From Candidatus Gallilactobacillus intestinavium (lineage in GTDB: Bacteria; Bacillota; Bacilli; Lactobacillales; Lactobacillaceae): DNA of 37,472 nt. The DNA is taken from positions 1-37,472 of the forward strand of contig JADIMP010000083.1 in assembly GCA_017694665.1 (NCBI GenBank). Reading direction: 5' to 3'. A program made the position numbers and the translations under genes. How positions within the stretch are numbered: position 1 is the stretch's first letter; every line of letters starts with the position of its first letter. Positions 1 to 9,484 of this stretch are shown here, in pieces. The notes below the pieces were generated by a model. It did no database searches. It saw only the letters and a list, made by a program, of their open reading frames with translations, and had not been told where the DNA came from.

Positions 1-19
1 AGATGTGTATAAGAGACAG
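1..19. other. Tn5/Nextera transposase mosaic-end adapter (library artefact)
   Basis: The first 19 bases read AGATGTGTATAAGAGACAG, which is exactly the hyperactive Tn5 mosaic end used in Nextera tagmentation libraries. It sits flush with the sequence start and directly abuts a coding frame that it interrupts. It is therefore untrimmed adapter at a contig end, not part of the genome. Genomic sequence begins at base 20. Confidence 0.95.
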
Positions 20-458
20 TGTATGGATAGACCAAATATAACAATAAGTAATCAATCGCAAACCAATAAGTATTATAAAAAAATGGAAAAATAGCAGCTA
101 AAACATCCATAGTTTTAATCGGTATCCAATGCCAATGACTAGCTATCGAGAATATCAATAAAGAATAAAAATAAACTTGAGCCACCAATCTTAAAATTTT
201 AGAAAACATTTTTTTATAATTAAAACAAGATTTGACTAAGAAAAAGCCAGATATCATTACAAAAACGTCCACTGCCATCTTGCCAAACATGGCAAAACAA
301 GAACAAATAAAATCATGTATCCATATCTTATTTAAATTAATTATTAATTTTGGACCTTGTGGGATAATACCATGAACAATTGAGTGATGAAACACAATTA
401 ATAACATCATAATTATTCTTAAAAATTCAAAATTAGAATTTCGTTCTTTAACAGTCAT
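20..458 (-). CDS. Membrane acyltransferase family 3 protein, N-terminal part only
   Basis: The frame starts at an ATG preceded by GAGGAAATT and stays open to the adapter junction, giving about 146 residues. The N-terminus RNSNFEFLRIIMMLLIVFHH is the signature opening of acyltransferase family 3 integral membrane enzymes. The next segment, FGKMAVDVFVMISGFFL, is the usual second transmembrane helix, followed by a basic loop and more hydrophobic segments. Family members transfer acyl (often acetyl) groups to extracellular polysaccharides. This one carries no visible clue to its substrate and no SGNH domain in the part seen. The 3' part is missing because the contig ends here, so this is not evidence of a pseudogene. 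Family assignment is firm; the specific role is unknown. Confidence 0.85.
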
Positions 459-550
459 AATTTCCTCATAAATTAATTATTAAAAGTGTTTTTTCTTGCA
501 TTAGTTTTTTAGCTAATATAATCTTCATTATGTTAAATATTTATAAACAC

Positions 551-573
551 AAAAAAATGGACTAAGTCCATTT
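551..573 (-). terminator. Intrinsic terminator of tRNA-Ser
   Basis: A perfect 8-bp stem AAATGGAC/GTCCATTT with a 3-base loop lies 6 bases beyond the tRNA 3' end and is followed on the minus strand by a run of T. This makes the tRNA a single-gene transcription unit. Confidence 0.85.
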
Positions 574-579
574 GTAAAA

Positions 580-667
580 GGAGAGTACAGGATTTGAACC
601 TGCGCGCCCGTTCAACACGGGTTCGGCGGATTTCGAGTCCGCTGCATTACCACTCTGCCAACTCTCC
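580..667 (-). tRNA. tRNA-Ser (anticodon CGA)
   Basis: An 88-nt class II tRNA folds from the minus strand. The acceptor stem is GGAGAGT/ACTCTCC, and the anticodon stem GCGGA/TCCGC carries the loop CTCGAAA, whose anticodon CGA reads UCG codons. A long variable arm has stem CCCGT/ACGGG, and the T arm contains TTCAAAT. The long variable arm fits serine. The 3' CCA is not encoded. The base after the acceptor stem, position 73, reads T rather than the G usual for bacterial serine tRNAs. Confidence 0.95.
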
Positions 668-687
668 ATTAATATACACACTCATAA

Positions 688-716
688 AGTATAGCAAATC
701 GTATATATTCATGCAA
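688..716 (-). promoter_or_regulatory. Sigma-A-type promoter of tRNA-Ser
   Basis: On the minus strand TTGCAT and TATACT are separated by exactly 17 bases, with the -10 box ending 20 bases before the tRNA 5' end. The element lies in the short divergent space shared with mvaS. Confidence 0.75.
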
Positions 717-742
717 AACAACACTAATAAAGGAAGTACATA

Positions 743-1906
743 ATGAATAAAATTGGTATTGATAAAATTAACTTTTTCACTCCACATTTAGCTTTAAATA
801 TGAAAGAATTAGCTGAGGCTAGAAAAGAAGATCCTGATAAATATCTTATTGGTTTAGGTCAAGAAATAATGGCAGTTATCCCTAACACTCAAGATACTAT
901 TTCTATGGCTGCTAATGCTGCTGATAAAATTATTAATGAAGATAATCGCGATAAAATAAAATTAATTATATTTGCTACAGAATCAGGAGTTGATAATTCT
1001 AAATCTGCAGGTGTATACATTCAAAGATTATTAAACTTACCACCTGATATTCGTGTAATAGAACTAAAAGAAGCATGTTATGCGGCAACTGCCGGTATTC
1101 AACTAGCAAAGGATTACCTTAGTAATCATTCTGAAGAACAAGTATTATTAATTGCTTCTGACATTGCACGATATGGATTAAACACTCCTGGAGAAACTAC
1201 CCAAGGTGGTGGATCAGTTGCAATGATTCTAAAAGAAAATCCTCAAATTGCAACTATTTCCGAAGAAACTAAATATGTATCTCAAGACTTAATGGACTTC
1301 TGGAGACCGTTATATAGTGATATTGCATATGCTGACGGTCATTATTCTACTAAAGTTTATTTAGAATTTTTCAAATATCTATGGAAAGAATTTTGCAAAG
1401 AATATAACGAAAATATTAATGACTTTAAAGCCATGATCTTCCACTTACCATTCACTAAACTAGGATTGAAAGCATTAAGACTAGCATTACCTACAGATAA
1501 TGATGATAAAAAAGAACAACTACTAAACGATTTCGAATGTGCTCGTTTATGGAATAAACAAATCGGAAATTTATATACCGGCTCAGTATATCTTAGTTTA
1601 ATTTCTTTATTAGCTAATAGCTCAGATTTACATTCAAATGACGCCATCGGAATTTATAGTTATGGATCTGGAGCTGAGGGAGAATTTTATAAAATTAATT
1701 TAGCTAATAATTTTAAACAAGATAACTTTAAGGCAATCAAAAAAATGATTGATAATCGTACTATTATATCAGTAGATGAATATGAAAAAATATTCAATTC
1801 TACTGTAACTACTGAGAAGAACATTCAATTAGATATTGATAAAGATCCAGCTAAATTTGTTTTTGCAGGTATTAAAAATGAACAACGACAATATACAAAA
1901 CACTAA
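743..1906 (+). CDS. mvaS: Hydroxymethylglutaryl-CoA synthase
   Basis: MvaS condenses acetyl-CoA with acetoacetyl-CoA to give HMG-CoA, the second step of the mevalonate route to isoprenoids that lactobacilli use. The 387-residue length matches bacterial MvaS. The nucleophilic cysteine is Cys112 in KEACYAATAG, the general-base glutamate is Glu80 in FATESGVD, and His234 lies in MIFHLPFTK. A GGSVA glycine-rich segment near residue 157 and GSGAEGEFY near the C-terminus are typical of the thiolase fold. The start has the ribosome-binding site AAAGGAAG 8 bases upstream. The gene is alone on the plus strand between a divergent tRNA and convergent apt, and ends in its own terminator. No other mevalonate gene is nearby. 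Confidence 0.96.
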   Translation: MNKIGIDKINFFTPHLALNMKELAEARKEDPDKYLIGLGQEIMAVIPNTQDTISMAANAADKIINEDNRDKIKLIIFATESGVDNSKSAGVYIQRLLNLPPDIRVIELKEACYAATAGIQLAKDYLSNHSEEQVLLIASDIARYGLNTPGETTQGGGSVAMILKENPQIATISEETKYVSQDLMDFWRPLYSDIAYADGHYSTKVYLEFFKYLWKEFCKEYNENINDFKAMIFHLPFTKLGLKALRLALPTDNDDKKEQLLNDFECARLWNKQIGNLYTGSVYLSLISLLANSSDLHSNDAIGIYSYGSGAEGEFYKINLANNFKQDNFKAIKKMIDNRTIISVDEYEKIFNSTVTTEKNIQLDIDKDPAKFVFAGIKNEQRQYTKH

Positions 1907-1933
1907 TGTTAAATGACTTAACATTTATAAAAA

Positions 1934-1968
1934 AAGGATGAGTATTTATTAATACTCGTCCTTTTTTA
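1934..1968 (+). terminator. Terminator between mvaS and apt
   Basis: A 12-bp stem (AGGATGAGTATT with AATACTCGTCCT) has a 4-base loop and flanking A and T runs. One position pairs as G-U when read on the plus strand but as A-C on the minus strand, so it is best suited to end mvaS. It may also serve convergent apt. Confidence 0.85.
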
Positions 1969-1976
1969 TTTATTAA

Positions 1977-2495
1977 TTAAAAATCCATCAAAATTAATTT
2001 ATCATATCCTTCTAATTGATCAACACCATGTAGATCCTTTAATTGCATTAAAAAGGCACAACCAACAACAATACCACCTAATTTTTCCACTAACTTAATT
2101 GTTGCTTTGATAGTTCCACCAGTAGCTAAAATATCATCAGTAACTAAAACTTTTTGACCTGGCTTAATTGCATCATCATGCATATATAATGAAGCAGTGC
2201 CATATTCTAGTTCATAATCAGCACGAATAGTTTTTCTTGGTAATTTACCCTTTTTTCTAGCTGGAGCAAAACCAATACCTAATTCGTAAGCTACAGGACA
2301 TCCAACTATAAATCCTCGTGATTCTGGTCCTACCACCATTTCTGCGCCTTTTTCTTTCGCATATTTAACAATTGTATCAGTTGCTTGATGATAAGCTTCT
2401 GCATTACCCATCAAAGGGGTAATATCTCGAAACATAATTCCCTTTTCGGGATAATCTGGTACTGTAGCAATATACTTTTTTAAATCTACTGTCAC
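1977..2495 (-). CDS. apt: Adenine phosphoribosyltransferase
   Basis: Apt converts adenine and PRPP to AMP in purine salvage. The 172-residue length is normal. The PRPP-binding motif [13 protein letters not shown] lies near residue 120, and the N-terminal [24 protein letters not shown] is the conserved Apt opening. Translation starts at a GTG 7 bases after AAGGAG; there is no in-frame ATG that fits. The gene follows recJ by 11 bases on the same strand, so the two are probably co-transcribed. recJ-apt adjacency is common in Firmicutes. Confidence 0.96.
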   Translation of the reverse strand: MTVDLKKYIATVPDYPEKGIMFRDITPLMGNAEAYHQATDTIVKYAKEKGAEMVVGPESRGFIVGCPVAYELGIGFAPARKKGKLPRKTIRADYELEYGTASLYMHDDAIKPGQKVLVTDDILATGGTIKATIKLVEKLGGIVVGCAFLMQLKDLHGVDQLEGYDKLILMDF

Positions 2496-2506
2496 TTTTA
2501 AACTCC

Positions 2507-4822
2507 TTAATCAACGTGTTTCATTGACATAATAAATTTTACTAATTCATCCCGTGATGAATATAGCAACTTTTCCTCAGTTTTTAATTTAGTATTCCAA
2601 ATTTGAAATGCTTTAGTTTCTTGAATATTTATTGATTTACGTGGCAAATCAATAACATTAGTAATTGCACCATGATCTATTTTAACAAATCCAATTTCAA
2701 AAAACATCCCGATTAACCAAATCAACTGAATATAACTAATCTTTAGATATTTACTTAATGCAATTATTCGATCATGCTTAATAATGATTTGTTTATGTTG
2801 CCTAAAATAATGAAATACCTTATTACACATATTTCGATCAGGAATTTTGTCATAATAAACAGAGAATGGATCATATAAATTTAAATATATTTTTTTCCAT
2901 TGTATTTTATTAACACAATTTTGTAATTGTTCTATAGAATCAGGTATATCTACCAAAATCAAATTATCAGTTTCTATATGATCATTAAGTTGTGAATATA
3001 AAACAATTGGTTTATCAATTTTATCTTTATACTTTTGAAAAAGTTGTTGATTAAAGAATACATACATACCTTCTTTATTAAATACATTCTCATCTAAACG
3101 GTTTATTCTATTATCAATAACGCTAAATTCAGGTAAATCTATATCAAGTATAACTAATTGATATTCTTTGTTTCCCTTCCATTCGTTTACAGACATCTGA
3201 CCAATAAATGTCAACTGATCAATTGAATTAAATTCATCATAATATTCACCAAAATTAAAACCTAACAAAGTTAACTTTGTATTGTTATCTTTTAACGTAA
3301 ATTTAACATGTTTTTGATTAGTTCCGATTAATTTCACATCATCAATCTTACCTGAAACCTCAAAAATTGGTTCCGGATTTCCTATCCCAAATGGTCCTAA
3401 TTTTTGAATATCATCATAATTTTGTTGATTAAATTCTTTTAAAGATAATTTTCCATCAATATTTAAATTGGGTTTACCTAAACTAACTTTTTGATTATCA
3501 ATTTGTTGAATTAAAGTTGTTTTTAATAAAGATAAATTTTCGTAAGTTAACGATAAACCACATGCCATTGCGTGGCCACCAAAACTTACTAATTCATCTC
3601 TTATTGGATTAATTGCTGCAAACAAATTAAATCCATCCACACTTCTTCCAGATCCTTTTAAAATTCCATTTTCTTGTTTAGTCAAAATAACTGTAGGTTT
3701 ATTGGTTTTATCTACAATTCGACTAGCAACAATACCTAAAACTCCTTCATGCCAATTTGTACCAACTAAAATATTCACAGGTACATCATCTTCCAATTGA
3801 TCTAAAGTCTCGTTAACTATTTCATTAACTAAATTTTGACGTTGACTATTTAATTTTTCAATTTTACTAGCAATTTGTTCTGCTTCTTGTTCATCAAAAG
3901 TAGTTAATAAATTTACTACCTCGTTTGCATTATCCATTCTACCTAAAGTATTTAAACGAGCAGCTAACCCAAAAGAAATTCCTGAACTATCAATATTATG
4001 CAAATTAATACCTGCTTTATCAGCTAAAACTTGAAGACCAATACGTTCTGTATCTCTTAAAGATTGTAAACCCCACTTTACTAAAACATGATTTTCATCA
4101 ACTAAGGGAACTAAATCAGCAACTTCACCTAACGCTAATAAATCTAAATCCTCAAATAATTCATTAACATCAGCATTTTGTAAACATTGAGCTACTTTAA
4201 ATGCTACTCCCACTCCAGATAAGCCACTAAATGGATAATTTTTTTCTGGATACTGTGGATGAACAATTGCATATGCATTTGGTAATTGATTTGGTAATTG
4301 ATGATGGTCAGTAATTACTACATCCACATTTTTACTCTGTGCATAATTAACAGCTTCATTTCCAGAAACACCATTATCAACAGTTAAAATTAATTGTGTC
4401 CCTTCTTCAATTAACTGCTTATATTTATCTAAATTAGGACCATATCCATCTAAAAAACGATTAGGAATATAAAAATCTACGTTAGCCCCTAAATTTATTA
4501 ATGTTTCATACATTAAAGCAGTACTTGTTACTCCGTCTACATCATAATCTCCATAAATCGTAATTTTTTCTTGCTTTTCAATTGCTATTTCTAATCGTTC
4601 AATGGCTTTTTTCATTTCGCCTAATTGCCAAGGATCATGCAATAAATCTGTAGTTGGATTTAACCACTTTTTAGCCTTATCAAAATCATTAATATTACGA
4701 TTATTTAATAATTCAACGCACAAATTTGAAACATTTAATTTTTCTGCTAATTGTTTTTCTTTATTTTCCGAATTGTTCTTATTTAAGAATTGCCAGTTAT
4801 ATTTTATTTGCAATTTGATCAC
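2507..4822 (-). CDS. recJ: Single-stranded-DNA-specific exonuclease RecJ
   Basis: RecJ is a DHH-family 5'-3' exonuclease acting on single-stranded DNA in recombination and repair. Seen here: GDYDVDG (about residues 91-97), ITDHHQLP with the DHH triad (about 172-174), [11 protein letters not shown], and the DHHA1 motif [10 protein letters not shown] near residue 415. At about 771 residues it is longer than E. coli RecJ because of a C-terminal extension typical of Firmicutes. The start is ambiguous. A TTG at 4825 lies only 3 bases after AAAGG, whereas the next codon, GTG at 4822, has a more usual 6-base spacing and is chosen. A terminator-like hairpin separates it from upstream rnz, so recJ-apt may have its own promoter. 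Confidence 0.94.
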   Translation of the reverse strand: MIKLQIKYNWQFLNKNNSENKEKQLAEKLNVSNLCVELLNNRNINDFDKAKKWLNPTTDLLHDPWQLGEMKKAIERLEIAIEKQEKITIYGDYDVDGVTSTALMYETLINLGANVDFYIPNRFLDGYGPNLDKYKQLIEEGTQLILTVDNGVSGNEAVNYAQSKNVDVVITDHHQLPNQLPNAYAIVHPQYPEKNYPFSGLSGVGVAFKVAQCLQNADVNELFEDLDLLALGEVADLVPLVDENHVLVKWGLQSLRDTERIGLQVLADKAGINLHNIDSSGISFGLAARLNTLGRMDNANEVVNLLTTFDEQEAEQIASKIEKLNSQRQNLVNEIVNETLDQLEDDVPVNILVGTNWHEGVLGIVASRIVDKTNKPTVILTKQENGILKGSGRSVDGFNLFAAINPIRDELVSFGGHAMACGLSLTYENLSLLKTTLIQQIDNQKVSLGKPNLNIDGKLSLKEFNQQNYDDIQKLGPFGIGNPEPIFEVSGKIDDVKLIGTNQKHVKFTLKDNNTKLTLLGFNFGEYYDEFNSIDQLTFIGQMSVNEWKGNKEYQLVILDIDLPEFSVIDNRINRLDENVFNKEGMYVFFNQQLFQKYKDKIDKPIVLYSQLNDHIETDNLILVDIPDSIEQLQNCVNKIQWKKIYLNLYDPFSVYYDKIPDRNMCNKVFHYFRQHKQIIIKHDRIIALSKYLKISYIQLIWLIGMFFEIGFVKIDHGAITNVIDLPRKSINIQETKAFQIWNTKLKTEEKLLYSSRDELVKFIMSMKHVD

Positions 4823-4841
4823 CAATATCCTTTTATAAAAT

Positions 4842-4871
4842 AAAAAAGTCTTGAAATATCAGGACTTTTTT
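4842..4871. terminator. Terminator-like hairpin between rnz and recJ
   Basis: A 13-bp stem (AAAAAAGTCTTGA with TCAGGACTTTTTT) has a 4-base loop just downstream of rnz. It has A and T runs on both sides. The one imperfect position is G-U on the plus strand and A-C on the minus strand, but rnz is the only gene it could end. It may be partially read through into recJ. Confidence 0.7.
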
Positions 4872-4886
4872 AAAAACTCAATAACT

Positions 4887-5819
4887 TTATTTTTTCTGCA
4901 ACGGTATATCAATAATATCAAAATCACGCATAATTTTAGTATTTGGAAATACTTTTTTTGCTTGTGTTAATAAGCGATAAATTCCCTTGCCATTATATCG
5001 CGCTGAAATATGATCTAAAGCCAGCATTTTTACTCCTGCTACTTTAGCAACATTAGCTGCTTGCACATTAGTTGAATGATAATAATTTCTTGCTAATTTA
5101 CTTTCATCATCTGAAAAAGTACTTTCATGAACTAATACATCTGCATGTCTAGCTAGAGAGACAATTTTGCTAGTACTTCTAGTATCCCCAATGATTGTTA
5201 CTATACGCCCTTTTTGAACAGGTCCAATAAATTCCTTACCATCAATAGTTCTACCATCATCCAAAACCACTTTTTTACCAGTTTTTATTTTTCCATAAAT
5301 TGGTCCTGAGGGAATATTCAATTCCTTTAATTTATCAACTAGTAATTCTCCAGGATGATCTTTTTCTACTATTCGATAACCAAATGACAAAATTTTATGA
5401 TCTAAACGTTTACAACTTACAACAAATTTATCATCATTTAAGATGACTCCATCACCATGTAATTCAACAAATTTTATTGGATATGTTAAATTAGATTCAG
5501 AAATTCGTAAACTAGTTTGTACATATTCTTTAATTCCTTTTGGTCCATAAACAGTCAATAGATCGTTTCCTCCTTGAAAGGAACGCGAACTTAACAAACC
5601 TGGTAAACCAAATAAATGGTCACCATGTAAATGAGTTATAAAAATTTTATTAATTTTTCTGGGTTTAATATTAGTTTGTAAAATTTGTTGTTGAGTTCCT
5701 TCTCCACAATCAAATAACCAAATTGAATTACATTCATCCAATAATTTTAATGCAACACTAGTTACATTTCTCGATTTAGCCGGTGATCCTGCACCTGTTC
5801 CCAAAAATTCTAATTCCAT
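4887..5819 (-). CDS. rnz: Ribonuclease Z
   Basis: RNase Z is the metallo-beta-lactamase-fold endonuclease that trims tRNA 3' trailers, which matters for tRNAs without encoded CCA such as the tRNA-Ser in this window. The 310-residue length is normal for the bacterial short form. The zinc motif is [14 protein letters not shown] (His63, His65, Asp67, His68). Further family marks are [14 protein letters not shown] and a C-terminal [10 protein letters not shown], where the histidine is a ligand. The start ATG follows AGGGA by about 10 bases. Only 31 bases separate it from the divergent gene at 5851. Confidence 0.96.
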   Translation of the reverse strand: MELEFLGTGAGSPAKSRNVTSVALKLLDECNSIWLFDCGEGTQQQILQTNIKPRKINKIFITHLHGDHLFGLPGLLSSRSFQGGNDLLTVYGPKGIKEYVQTSLRISESNLTYPIKFVELHGDGVILNDDKFVVSCKRLDHKILSFGYRIVEKDHPGELLVDKLKELNIPSGPIYGKIKTGKKVVLDDGRTIDGKEFIGPVQKGRIVTIIGDTRSTSKIVSLARHADVLVHESTFSDDESKLARNYYHSTNVQAANVAKVAGVKMLALDHISARYNGKGIYRLLTQAKKVFPNTKIMRDFDIIDIPLQKK

Positions 5820-5850
5820 AATTAATTTTCCCTAGAAAGAAGTTTATTTT

Positions 5851-6126
5851 ATGCGCTTAATAGATTTTAAAACACTTGCAATAGATTTTAACAACGAAAA
5901 GCAATTATGTATTCAAATTAAAAACTATTTTCGACCTGTCACTTTAATTCAAATTGAAAATAATAAAATCTTTTTAGTATCCAATAATAAAAAAATAATT
6001 ACTTTAGGTAATTTTTTAAACACCACTAAACAATTATCAGCTAATACACGAATTTACAAAAAACAACCAGAAGTTCAAGAATTGTTTGGTTATCGCATTG
6101 TTGATAATAAATTAATGTTTATGTAA
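5851..6126 (+). CDS. Small conserved-looking hypothetical protein (91 aa)
   Basis: I do not recognise a named function. The predicted protein is 91 residues, rich in Ile, Asn and Lys, with no signal peptide, membrane segment or cysteine cluster. Alternating hydrophobic stretches such as LIQIENNKIFLVSNNKKI suggest a small beta-rich soluble fold. Codon use matches its neighbours and no competing frame exists on the other strand, so it is probably real. The ribosome-binding site is weak (AAAGAAG, 9 bases before ATG). Because only 31 bases separate it from the start of divergent rnz, its promoter would have to lie inside rnz. It ends before a bidirectional terminator. It resembles small genes I recall beside rnz in lactobacilli, but I cannot confirm this. 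Confidence 0.6.
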   Translation: MRLIDFKTLAIDFNNEKQLCIQIKNYFRPVTLIQIENNKIFLVSNNKKIITLGNFLNTTKQLSANTRIYKKQPEVQELFGYRIVDNKLMFM

Positions 6127-6153
6127 TTAATAATATTAAATAATTTATTCATT

Positions 6154-6194
6154 AAAACATCCCACTAAGGAAATTAACTTAGTGGGATGTTTTT
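6154..6194. terminator. Bidirectional terminator between the 91-aa gene and oatA
   Basis: A perfect 16-bp inverted repeat (AAAACATCCCACTAAG with its complement) encloses an 8-base loop, with A and T runs at the outer ends. It lies between convergent genes and can serve both. Confidence 0.92.
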
Positions 6195-6198
6195 AATT

Positions 6199-8136
6199 TC
6201 AATTTTTTAAATCTTTAATCATACTTTTAACAATTAAATTAGTATATCCAACACTACCTTGAGGATTTGGATGAATTTGATCAGATCCAAACCATTCATT
6301 ATGCTTCTTACTTAACGAATACCAATCAATCATGTAAAAATGTTTTCGCTTCTTCGCATTCTTAGCAATGATATTATTGACTTCATTTTGCCAATTTTGT
6401 GTTGGCACTAATGTATTTACCCAAAAAATGTTATGTCCAGAACCAATCGCTTTTATAATATTATTTACTTGATCTTGTGTTAATGGTGAATTAGTTCCTA
6501 AATTAATTAATACATTATGTGCTAACATTCCCTTAGCTTTAATTGATTTAATTATATCTGGTGCTTGATAAGCTTGTCGACTTACTTTAGCATCAACATA
6601 AGCATGTCCAAATATACTTTGTAAATCACCAGAAGTATCTAATAAAATAGAATCACCTATCGCAGTTATTGACATCTTTTGAGCAGTTAAAACATCAGAC
6701 GGTGATAAGTTAAATTTTTTGGCTAAATTTTTTTGTTGCTTATTTAACTTTTTATATGCAGTAGCATTACCATCTTGATGAATTTTATAAGTATCATCTT
6801 TAGCAAAACTCTTTTTAGATTTCATTAGTTTTTCATTATTTTTATCAACAGTTTTAGCTGACTTTTGAATGTGTTTATCAATTGCATTAGCAGCAATTTT
6901 AGTGCTTGTTGGCGCTTTAACGCATCCAATTAATGTAATAATTGCCATTAGAATAACCACTGCACTGGTAATTAAATGTTTTAAATTATGCTTTAAATCA
7001 TCTAAATATTGCTTAATATTAACACTATTAATATGTGCTAAAGGTTGTTCAACAAATCTATAAGATAATTCTGAAATCAACAAAATAATTATAATTTCAA
7101 TTAAAGAATTGAACCAAGGATGATTAGCAATATTAACTATACGTCCATAAAATACTATTACCGGAAATTGATATAAGTAAATTCCATAACTACGTTTACC
7201 TATCCAATCAAATATTGGATTTGTTAACCAACGATTCCAATTACTTCCAGGATGTACAATAACCGCAATCATCACAACTACTAATAATGAAAAAATAAAC
7301 ATTCCACCATTGTAATTAAAATGACGCGTACCATTCACTGTAAAATACATCAATAATATTAATAACAATGATATAAAACCAATAATATTTAACAAACGTT
7401 TTCCATTTTTTCCTACATTAGGATTCAAATGATTAGAAGGCCAAATAATAGCCAACGCTGAACCTAATAAAATAGAAAATAAACGCGTATCTGTGCCATA
7501 ATAAATACGATTAATATTTGCATGTTGGTCAAATAAAATAGCCATCCATAAAGCCGACAAAATAGATATGCCTAACAAAAAAGCAAACATTCTGGAACGT
7601 TTTTTAAACACCTTAATTAATAAAAGTGCTAAAAATGGAGCAACAATATAAAATTGTCCTTCAATCGATAGTGTCCATAAATGGGTAAACGGAGATAATC
7701 CATTAAACTTTTCAAAATATGATTGGCCATGTTTAATTTCAAAAAAGTTATAAACATAGATTAAATTGCTACCTATAATACCTCTTAATCCACCCATTAA
7801 TTTATGAGCAAATAAAGTAATATAAGAAGCTGTAAAAATTAACATTACAACTAATGCTGGATATAATCTCCGCAAACGACGCCAATAAAAATTACTAATA
7901 TCCAAATTTAAGCCATTTTCATTCAGTTTTAAAAAGCTATTAATAACTAAATAACCACTTAAAGCCAGAAATATAGGTACGCCTAAAAATCCGCCAGGTA
8001 ATGCTGAAGCCATTAAATGATATAAAATAACTCCAACTACCGCAATAGTTCTTAATCCATTTATACCCGTAAAATATTCTTGATTAGTAGATACACTTGA
8101 CTGTTGTTTATCAGTCATTTCACTATCATTTTGCAT
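6199..8136 (-). CDS. oatA: Peptidoglycan O-acetyltransferase, OatA type
   Basis: OatA acetylates the C6 hydroxyl of MurNAc in peptidoglycan, giving lysozyme resistance. The 645-residue protein has an N-terminal acyltransferase-3 membrane domain (GLRTIAVVGVILYHL with His40, then about ten hydrophobic segments to roughly residue 415). A linker follows, then an extracytoplasmic SGNH domain. Its catalytic residues are visible: Ser496 in AIGDSILL, the LGTNS block, and Asp619/His622 in SDQIHPNP. The start ATG is about 11 bases after GGAG, and the gene begins 17 bases after obgE, so it is the last gene of a uvrC-obgE-oatA run. A related family member can acetylate other wall polymers, so the substrate is inferred from architecture. 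Confidence 0.88.
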   Translation of the reverse strand: MQNDSEMTDKQQSSVSTNQEYFTGINGLRTIAVVGVILYHLMASALPGGFLGVPIFLALSGYLVINSFLKLNENGLNLDISNFYWRRLRRLYPALVVMLIFTASYITLFAHKLMGGLRGIIGSNLIYVYNFFEIKHGQSYFEKFNGLSPFTHLWTLSIEGQFYIVAPFLALLLIKVFKKRSRMFAFLLGISILSALWMAILFDQHANINRIYYGTDTRLFSILLGSALAIIWPSNHLNPNVGKNGKRLLNIIGFISLLLILLMYFTVNGTRHFNYNGGMFIFSLLVVVMIAVIVHPGSNWNRWLTNPIFDWIGKRSYGIYLYQFPVIVFYGRIVNIANHPWFNSLIEIIIILLISELSYRFVEQPLAHINSVNIKQYLDDLKHNLKHLITSAVVILMAIITLIGCVKAPTSTKIAANAIDKHIQKSAKTVDKNNEKLMKSKKSFAKDDTYKIHQDGNATAYKKLNKQQKNLAKKFNLSPSDVLTAQKMSITAIGDSILLDTSGDLQSIFGHAYVDAKVSRQAYQAPDIIKSIKAKGMLAHNVLINLGTNSPLTQDQVNNIIKAIGSGHNIFWVNTLVPTQNWQNEVNNIIAKNAKKRKHFYMIDWYSLSKKHNEWFGSDQIHPNPQGSVGYTNLIVKSMIKDLKN

Positions 8137-8153
8137 TTATAAATAAACTCCAA

Positions 8154-9464
8154 TTATTTCATATATTCAAATGTAAAATCTAAAATTTGGACAGTATCTC
8201 CATCTTGTGCACCTGCCTGAGCTAAAGCTTCGTCAATTCCCATACTCTTTAGCTGACGAGCAAATCTTAACAAACTTTGCTCATATTGAGTATTTGTCAT
8301 TTTCAACAACTTCTCTACTTTATAGCCAGATACTTGCCATAAATGGCCATCTAAACGTGTAATCTTAAATGAATTATCTTCTGATTTTTGATCATCATAA
8401 TTATAATTAACTATTTTTTCTTCATCATTTGTTTTCATTACACGTTGACTTAAAGTCTTTAACGTTTGATTAATTTTATTCAATAATTCATCAATTCCTT
8501 GATGTGTTACTGAAGATATAGATAATACATCTTTAACGTTTACAATTTTAACATTTTCTAAATCTCTTTTAAACGTTAGGAATTCGTCTTTTGCACCAGT
8601 AATATCCATTTTTGTAGCCACAACAATTTGTGGTAATTTGAGTAATTTATTATCATACGTTGATAGTTCTTGATTTATTGCTTTAAATTTCTCAATGGGA
8701 TCACGATCATCATCTGTTCTATCCATTGATACTAAATGTACAATTAACTTAGTACGTTCAATATGTTTTAAAAATTTAAATCCTAATCCAATTCCTTGAC
8801 TAGCTCCATCAATTAATCCAGGTAAATCTGCCATTACAAAGCTATCAGTATCATTTACCTTAACTACTCCAATATTTGGATCAATAGTTGTAAAATGATA
8901 ATCTGCAATTTTAGGTTTAGCATTACTTACAACTGATAATAAAGTCGATTTACCTACAGACGGATAACCAACTAAACCTACATCTGCTAATAATTTTAAT
9001 TCTAAAATTACAGTTTTCTCTTCTCCAGGTTCACCATTTTCAGCAATTTCTGGTGCTGAATTTTTTGGTGTAGCAAACGCCATATTTCCACGTCCACCAC
9101 GACCTCCTTTAGCAATAATAACCTTTTCATTAGGTTTCGTTAAATCTGCTAATATTTCATTGCTTTCAGCATCTTTAATTAAAGTTCCCATAGGTACTTT
9201 AATTATTAAGTCATCAGCAGATCGCCCTGTTTTCCCTTTAGTCATACCATTTTGTCCTGGTTTAGCCTTAAAATGACGATTATAGCGAAAATCCATTAAT
9301 GTTCTCAAACCTTCATCAACTTGAAAAACAATGTTTCCTCCATGACCACCATTTCCACCGAACGGACCACCATTAGGCACAAATTTTTCTCTTCTAAAAG
9401 AAACAATTCCGTTACCACCGTGACCAGCCTTTAATTCAATTTTTGCATAATCTACAAATGCCAT
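8154..9464 (-). CDS. obgE: GTPase Obg/CgtA
   Basis: Obg is an essential GTPase associated with the 50S subunit and with stress and growth control. Domain order is standard: a glycine-rich Obg fold (residues 1-158, with repeated GGxGG segments); a G domain with GYPSVGKS (166-173), DLPGLIDGAS, and the ATKMD specificity motif; and a C-terminal OCT domain ending VQILDFTFEYMK. The 436-residue length agrees with the OCT-bearing Firmicute form. The ATG follows TGAGGTAAAT. It lies 20 bases after uvrC. Confidence 0.97.
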   Translation of the reverse strand: MAFVDYAKIELKAGHGGNGIVSFRREKFVPNGGPFGGNGGHGGNIVFQVDEGLRTLMDFRYNRHFKAKPGQNGMTKGKTGRSADDLIIKVPMGTLIKDAESNEILADLTKPNEKVIIAKGGRGGRGNMAFATPKNSAPEIAENGEPGEEKTVILELKLLADVGLVGYPSVGKSTLLSVVSNAKPKIADYHFTTIDPNIGVVKVNDTDSFVMADLPGLIDGASQGIGLGFKFLKHIERTKLIVHLVSMDRTDDDRDPIEKFKAINQELSTYDNKLLKLPQIVVATKMDITGAKDEFLTFKRDLENVKIVNVKDVLSISSVTHQGIDELLNKINQTLKTLSQRVMKTNDEEKIVNYNYDDQKSEDNSFKITRLDGHLWQVSGYKVEKLLKMTNTQYEQSLLRFARQLKSMGIDEALAQAGAQDGDTVQILDFTFEYMK

Positions 9465-9484
9465 ATTTACCTCAACAAACTTAA

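Noticed and set aside
1..19. Tn5 end as a genuine transposon boundary
   Set aside because: It is exactly the engineered 19-base mosaic end, at the extreme end of the sequence, with no transposase or partner end nearby; adapter carry-over is the simpler explanation.
459..550. Possible regulatory hairpin upstream of the truncated acyltransferase
   Set aside because: Only a 4-bp TTAG/CTAA pairing and AT-rich sequence without properly spaced -35/-10 boxes; not distinguishable from chance.
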